Shown here piece by piece: positions 6,879 to 9,997 of a DNA stretch of 9,997 nt; positions within the stretch are counted from its first letter, which is position 1, and every line of letters begins with the position of its first letter. The stretch is from contig JAKLQT010000243.1 in assembly GCA_022013205.1 (NCBI GenBank), forward strand, positions 1 to 9,997, in the 5' to 3' direction. A program made the position numbers and the translations under genes. Origin of the DNA: Candidatus Omnitrophota bacterium (GTDB lineage: Bacteria > Omnitrophota > Gorgyraeia > B26-G9). The notes below the pieces were generated by a model. It was not told where the DNA came from, searched no databases, and saw only the letters and a program-made list of their open reading frames with translations.

Positions 6879-8030
6879 CTATCTTGCAGGGCTTCTCCAA
6901 ATTATCTCACTACGGCCAGTTAAAAATTTCATTAATCCAGCAACTGCAGCAGCGTTGCCTAAAACCACAGATAAGAGGATTAAAAAGAATTTTGAGTTAA
7001 CGTTATTTTTATACAATATATATCCGACGACACTACCGACATAAAACAGGATCTGCAGAAATAACAAATATCTATATCCGGAAATTGGGGTTAAAAAAAT
7101 ATTAGAAATAAACAAGACAATCAAAAAATACGGCACCTGCCATTTTAAAAATCTATGTGACAGGATTTTCCAGCTTTGTAAGCACGATTCTTTAGATCGA
7201 AAAGGATTTAGTAATACTTTGTTTTTTCTCACAGCATTATATCCGGTGGAAATAATACGACTTTTCCTTTTAAATTCATCTTTGATATCCGCACAAGGCT
7301 CTTCAAAAGCAATTGCCTGCGGCTCATATACTGATTTATGCCCTCTTTTCAAAAGCTCCCACACAATAGCAACATCAGCGCCGACAGCTTCCACTGCAGG
7401 AAAAGGATATACACTTTTTCTAACAGCAAAATTACTGCCATCTACCGCAATAAGCCCGCCGCAGGATAAACTTTCATATGTTCTTATAAACGATTCATAT
7501 GTCCAGTAAAAACCTTCACCCGGCCCTCCCATGTTACGAGCAGATAGCATCCTTTTTTCTCCATTAACACATACTACATTTTTATCATTAAAATTTCTGG
7601 TTAATTTTTGTAAATTATCTTTCTTAAATATTGTATTCGCGTCACAAAAAACTATAATTTCTCCTTTTGCTTTAGCAGCACCTTTATTTATCGCGTTTAA
7701 TTTACCCCCTCTATTTTTTATAACATCTAAAACCACACCTTTGTTTTTAAACCCTGATACGATTTCATTAGTCATATCTACTGAAGCATCGGAAACAACC
7801 CTGATTTCTATTTTGTCCTGAGGATAATCCAAAGAAAGCTTATTTTCTATTGTTTTTTTTATACACTTTTCTTCATTATGCGCTGCAATTAAAATAGTTA
7901 CCTTTGGCCGAATATCGGCTTTCATTACAGCAGGAGCTGGAAACAACTTAGCTATTACAAACAATAACGCAGGATATCCCGCATATGTATAAATAATAAA
8001 CGCGTTAGAGATCCAAAACAAAAATTCCAT
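6879..8030 (-). CDS. Membrane GT2 glycosyltransferase, cellulose-synthase-like topology
   Basis: This 383-residue protein has one N-terminal membrane segment (about 4-30), a cytoplasmic GT2 domain and C-terminal membrane segments (about 297-315, 319-340 and 347-368). Motifs in the GT2 domain are VTILIAAHNEE at 44-54, VVSDASVDMTNEI at 78-90 with Asp81, GGKLNAINKG at 108-117, FCDANTIF at 128-135, GADVAIVWELLKRGH at 217-231 and EFKRKSRIISTG at 252-263. The layout resembles BcsA/HasA/IcaA-type enzymes. However, the metal motif reads DAN rather than DxD, a form I recall as common in this subgroup, and the QxxRW motif of processive synthases is replaced by KxxRI. SHRFLKWQVP at 291-300 is the segment leading into the membrane. 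It more probably adds one sugar to the lipid-linked intermediate than acts as a processive synthase, but this is inference. The ATG directly follows the stop of the GT4 gene (TAGATG). Confidence 0.9.
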   Translation of the reverse strand: MEFLFWISNAFIIYTYAGYPALLFVIAKLFPAPAVMKADIRPKVTILIAAHNEEKCIKKTIENKLSLDYPQDKIEIRVVSDASVDMTNEIVSGFKNKGVVLDVIKNRGGKLNAINKGAAKAKGEIIVFCDANTIFKKDNLQKLTRNFNDKNVVCVNGEKRMLSARNMGGPGEGFYWTYESFIRTYESLSCGGLIAVDGSNFAVRKSVYPFPAVEAVGADVAIVWELLKRGHKSVYEPQAIAFEEPCADIKDEFKRKSRIISTGYNAVRKNKVLLNPFRSKESCLQSWKILSHRFLKWQVPYFLIVLFISNIFLTPISGYRYLLFLQILFYVGSVVGYILYKNNVNSKFFLILLSVVLGNAAAVAGLMKFLTGRSEIIWRSPAR

Positions 8031-9215
8031 CTATTTGGCTACCTCTTCATATACCGCCTCTAGCTTATCTGCACATATCTTCCAATCATATTTTTCTTCC
8101 ATTAACTTCCTTGCGTTTCTAACTATTTTTTCTCTTAAATCATAATTGTCCAGCAATTCAAAAACCATATTGGCAAAATCAATTGGAGTATCTGCCCTTA
8201 AAAAATCTCTGCCGTCTATTATTTTAAGCCCTTCGCAGCCAACGGAAGTAGAAACAACCGGCCTACCCATTGCCATCGCTTCTAAAACCTTAAGATGAGA
8301 CCCCCCGCCTATTCGAAGCGGGCAAACATAGATGAGACACTTTGATATATACTCTCTAATATCATCAACTCGCCCGGTTACAATAATAGATTTATCCTTA
8401 TTAGCCAGCTGTTTTACCTTTCTTAAAGGGGATCTCCCCGCAATGACAAACTTAAGAAAAGGCTTTTTAGCTTTTATGAGTGGGAAAATCTCCTCCGCGA
8501 AATAAACCACGGCATTAACATTTGGATAACGAGACATAGATCCTGTAAAAAGTAATACATTGGCCGGCTGCTCTTTTCCAATCATAAAGTGTTCTGTATC
8601 TACACCATTATCTACCACTGATATATTTAACTCTTTTTTTTCGTTTAAAAAAATTTTCCTATCAATGTGCGAAACTGTTACAACCTTATCCGCTTTTGCG
8701 AAACCATTTATCTCAAAATGCTTTAGCTTCGCTGACTGTGTCCATCCGTAAATCCTCTGAATAATATTTCCTCTAGTCTCTTCATATCTCTTTATAAGCA
8801 TAAATTCTGCATTATGAGCCGTCATCACAACTGGAGCGGAAAATCCATCATCGAGATATTGCGCAAAAAAATAATCATCAAAATGCACAACTTTAAACTT
8901 ATTTTCACTGACCAACTCTTTGATCTTTTCTGCCATAATTTTAGAGCGGTAACACATAACCTTATACGGCATATTACTAATACAACTTTTTAGAAATTTT
9001 AGCAGCGATTGTTTTTTGGACAACGGGACGCACACAATATCTACACAAAATTTTTTAAGCATTTTAATATCAGCCGTATCGTTGTGCGGATAAAAAAAAC
9101 TGACCAGCTTAATCCTATGTTTTTTTGAAAGCTCCCGAATTAGATTAAAAGTTCTAATTCTATTACCGCTTATCGGAGGATACGGAAGCTCCCTTGTGAC
9201 CATCAATATATCCAT
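8031..9215 (-). CDS. GT4-family glycosyltransferase (cytoplasmic, GT-B fold)
   Basis: This 394-residue protein has no membrane segment. The N-terminal acceptor half begins MDILMVTRELPYPPISGNRI, with the 'PYPP..G...R' form seen in exopolysaccharide GT4 enzymes, and includes VVMTAHNAEF at 129-138. The C-terminal donor half has VDNGVDTEHF at 201-210, LLFTGSMSRYPNVNAVVYF at 221-239, FVIAGRSP at 256-263, VTGRVDDIREYI at 279-290 and PLRIGGGSHLKVLEAMAMG at 299-317. In the EX7E pattern the second Glu is Glu312, while the first is replaced by Gly304, which is usual for the 'GGG..K.LEAMA' branch. It resembles the sugar transferases linked to PEP-CTERM/exosortase EPS loci (the TIGR03087 type), though no exosortase is visible here. 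It would use a nucleotide sugar to extend the lipid-linked intermediate with retention. The start is the ATG at 9215, with an AGGAT about nine bases upstream. It heads a tight four-gene group ending with the hydrolase. Confidence 0.92.
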   Translation of the reverse strand: MDILMVTRELPYPPISGNRIRTFNLIRELSKKHRIKLVSFFYPHNDTADIKMLKKFCVDIVCVPLSKKQSLLKFLKSCISNMPYKVMCYRSKIMAEKIKELVSENKFKVVHFDDYFFAQYLDDGFSAPVVMTAHNAEFMLIKRYEETRGNIIQRIYGWTQSAKLKHFEINGFAKADKVVTVSHIDRKIFLNEKKELNISVVDNGVDTEHFMIGKEQPANVLLFTGSMSRYPNVNAVVYFAEEIFPLIKAKKPFLKFVIAGRSPLRKVKQLANKDKSIIVTGRVDDIREYISKCLIYVCPLRIGGGSHLKVLEAMAMGRPVVSTSVGCEGLKIIDGRDFLRADTPIDFANMVFELLDNYDLREKIVRNARKLMEEKYDWKICADKLEAVYEEVAK

Positions 9216-9307
9216 CTAAAACATCCTATATTTCATACTACCTATTTACCCCGGCAAAAGGCCTTATTTTTTTATCTACGATTAAAACTGAACCTTGATC
9301 TTTCTAC

Positions 9308-9320
9308 TTAGCCAGGCTAA
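9308..9320. repeat. 13-base odd palindrome TTAGCC-n-GGCTAA
   Basis: The plus strand reads TTAGCCAGGCTAA, two perfect six-base arms around one central base. It lies between the sugar transferase and GT4 genes. It is too short-looped for an RNA hairpin of six pairs and so is more like a protein-binding site than a terminator. No T-run follows on the minus strand. Confidence 0.4.
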
Positions 9321-9324
9321 TAAA

Positions 9325-9339
9325 TATTTTTCAAAAATA
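9325..9339. repeat. 15-base AT-only odd palindrome next to the first
   Basis: The plus strand reads TATTTTTCAAAAATA, two perfect seven-base arms around a single C, four bases from the neighbouring palindrome. An AT-only palindrome is likely to occur by chance in this base composition, so only its pairing with the GC-containing one makes it notable. Confidence 0.3.
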
Positions 9340-9355
9340 AATCATTGAGCTTAAT

Positions 9356-9997
9356 TTAACAATCCTTTCCATAAATAGATTTACTACCTTTAAGACTGCC
9401 AAATTGCGGCCTTGCTTTTATTTTTTGAGCTTGGACATCTATGGGAACTGCTTTGCTTCTTAATTTCACTTGCCTCGCAATGCAAGTCGACAGCATCCTT
9501 GCTGTATTAAAAATAATTTTAAAATCCAGAGAGAGCGACTGATTTTTTACATAAAAAAGATCATTTCTAATCCACGATTCAAATTCCATCTTTCTCCCCT
9601 CTGCCTGCCACATCCCTGTCACCCCCTGTTTAACCATTAGCCTCACTTCTCGCCAATACGGGTTATATCTGAGCTCATTATCAGACAGCGGCCTAGGACC
9701 GACAATGCTTATCTGCCCCAAAAGAACATTTATTAATTGAGGCAGCTCATCCAGGGACAATGCTGAAATCAGCCTTCCAACCCGTGTAAACCGGGGATCA
9801 TTAATTATCTTAAACATAGGGCCGTCCGTTAAATTTAACTTCTCAAAATCTATCTGTTTTTTATCTGCGTCCTGAACCATTGAACGAAACTTTATCATTT
9901 TAAATTCTTTATCTTTATTCATCATTCTTTTCTGTATAAAAAAAACTGGCCCAGCTGAATCCAATTTTATTACTACGGCAATAATAATAAATACTGG
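9356..9997 (-). CDS. Polyprenyl-phosphate sugar-phosphate transferase, C-terminal catalytic part (5' end outside window)
   Basis: The frame is open from the right edge (PVFIIIAVVIKLDSAGPVFF) for 213 residues to the TAA at 9358-9356. A TTG at 9964 is an internal Leu codon in the conserved 'IKLDS.GPVFF.Q' block, not a start. The motifs are those of the bacterial sugar transferase family (PF02397): FKMIKFRSM, FTRVGRLISALSLDELPQLI with the catalytic Asp-Glu pair of the PglC/WbaP type, SIVGPRPL, and QGVTGMWQAEGRK. SLSLDFKIIFNTARMLS closes the domain. The enzyme moves a sugar phosphate from a nucleotide sugar to undecaprenyl phosphate at the cytoplasmic face of the inner membrane and so starts the repeat unit. 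The edge hides whether it is a short PglC-like or a long WbaP/WcaJ-like protein. About 40 residues follow the usual end of the domain, basic and low in hydrophobics. It is followed by a 140-base gap, so it may be the end of an upstream unit. Confidence 0.93.
   Translation of the reverse strand, partial: PVFIIIAVVIKLDSAGPVFFIQKRMMNKDKEFKMIKFRSMVQDADKKQIDFEKLNLTDGPMFKIINDPRFTRVGRLISALSLDELPQLINVLLGQISIVGPRPLSDNELRYNPYWREVRLMVKQGVTGMWQAEGRKMEFESWIRNDLFYVKNQSLSLDFKIIFNTARMLSTCIARQVKLRSKAVPIDVQAQKIKARPQFGSLKGSKSIYGKDC

Larger units (their letters stand above)
9216..9355 (-). promoter_or_regulatory. 140-base intergenic gap with two adjacent palindromes
   Basis: This gap separates the sugar transferase from the GT4 gene. 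It is AT-rich and contains the two palindromes listed separately, a run of A on the minus strand around 9267-9274, and no clear terminator (no G+C stem followed by a T-run on the minus strand). A promoter for the GT4-GT2-GT2-hydrolase group could lie here, but no good -35/-10 pair is visible. Confidence 0.25.

Noticed and set aside
7219..7821. Two plus-strand ORFs of 96 codons antisense to the membrane GT2 gene, and smaller plus-strand ORFs elsewhere
   Set aside because: They lie wholly opposite well-recognised minus-strand genes, their translations show no family motif, and none has a convincing RBS. They are shadow frames.
9962..9964. TTG at 9964 as start of the sugar transferase
   Set aside because: The frame stays open to the window edge, and the upstream residues match the conserved membrane segment of the family, so this TTG is an internal Leu codon.
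1..9997. tRNA, rRNA, CRISPR array, insertion sequence or transposase
   Set aside because: I found no regular spaced repeats, no transposase-like protein and no tRNA-like cloverleaf in the gaps; almost all of the window is taken up by the nine genes.

Overview
The window is a single-strand block of an AT-rich bacterial genome in which every supportable gene is read on the minus strand. It encodes most of a Wzx/Wzy-type exopolysaccharide or capsule locus. An outer-membrane export protein and a two-membrane-segment chain-length protein point to a diderm (Gram-negative-type) bacterium. The low GC content, the divergence of the proteins and the missing kinase domain would fit an uncultured lineage such as Omnitrophota or a neighbouring phylum. 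That placement is a guess from general impression, not from a marker gene.

Layout in transcription order (right to left). 9997-9356: C-terminal catalytic part of a polyprenyl-phosphate sugar-phosphate transferase, cut by the window edge, which would start the repeat unit. 9355-9216: a 140-base gap holding two adjacent odd palindromes. 9215-8031: cytoplasmic GT4 glycosyltransferase. 8030-6879 and 6874-5822: two membrane-anchored GT2 glycosyltransferases, spaced 0 and 4 bases from the gene before them. 5807-4521: an exported TIM-barrel glycoside hydrolase with a calcium-loop insert. 4520-4343: a 178-base gap, the likeliest place for an internal promoter. 4342-3338: Wza-like export protein. 3321-1966: Wzz/GumC-like chain-length protein. 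1963-608: Wzy-like polymerase or ligase. 618-1: N-terminal 206 residues of a Wzx-like flippase, overlapping the polymerase gene by 11 bases and running off the window.

How the genes would work together (inference from families). The sugar transferase loads the first sugar phosphate on the lipid carrier and the GT4 and two GT2 enzymes extend it. The flippase then turns it to the periplasm, and the Wzy-like protein polymerises it under control of the chain-length protein. The Wza-like protein exports the chain, and the hydrolase may trim, release or remodel the polymer. No tyrosine autokinase, phosphatase, sugar-nucleotide synthesis gene, RNA gene, mobile element or CRISPR array is visible. The most distinctive items are the calcium-loop insert in the hydrolase and the helical N-terminal module on the export protein, which is not a lipoprotein.
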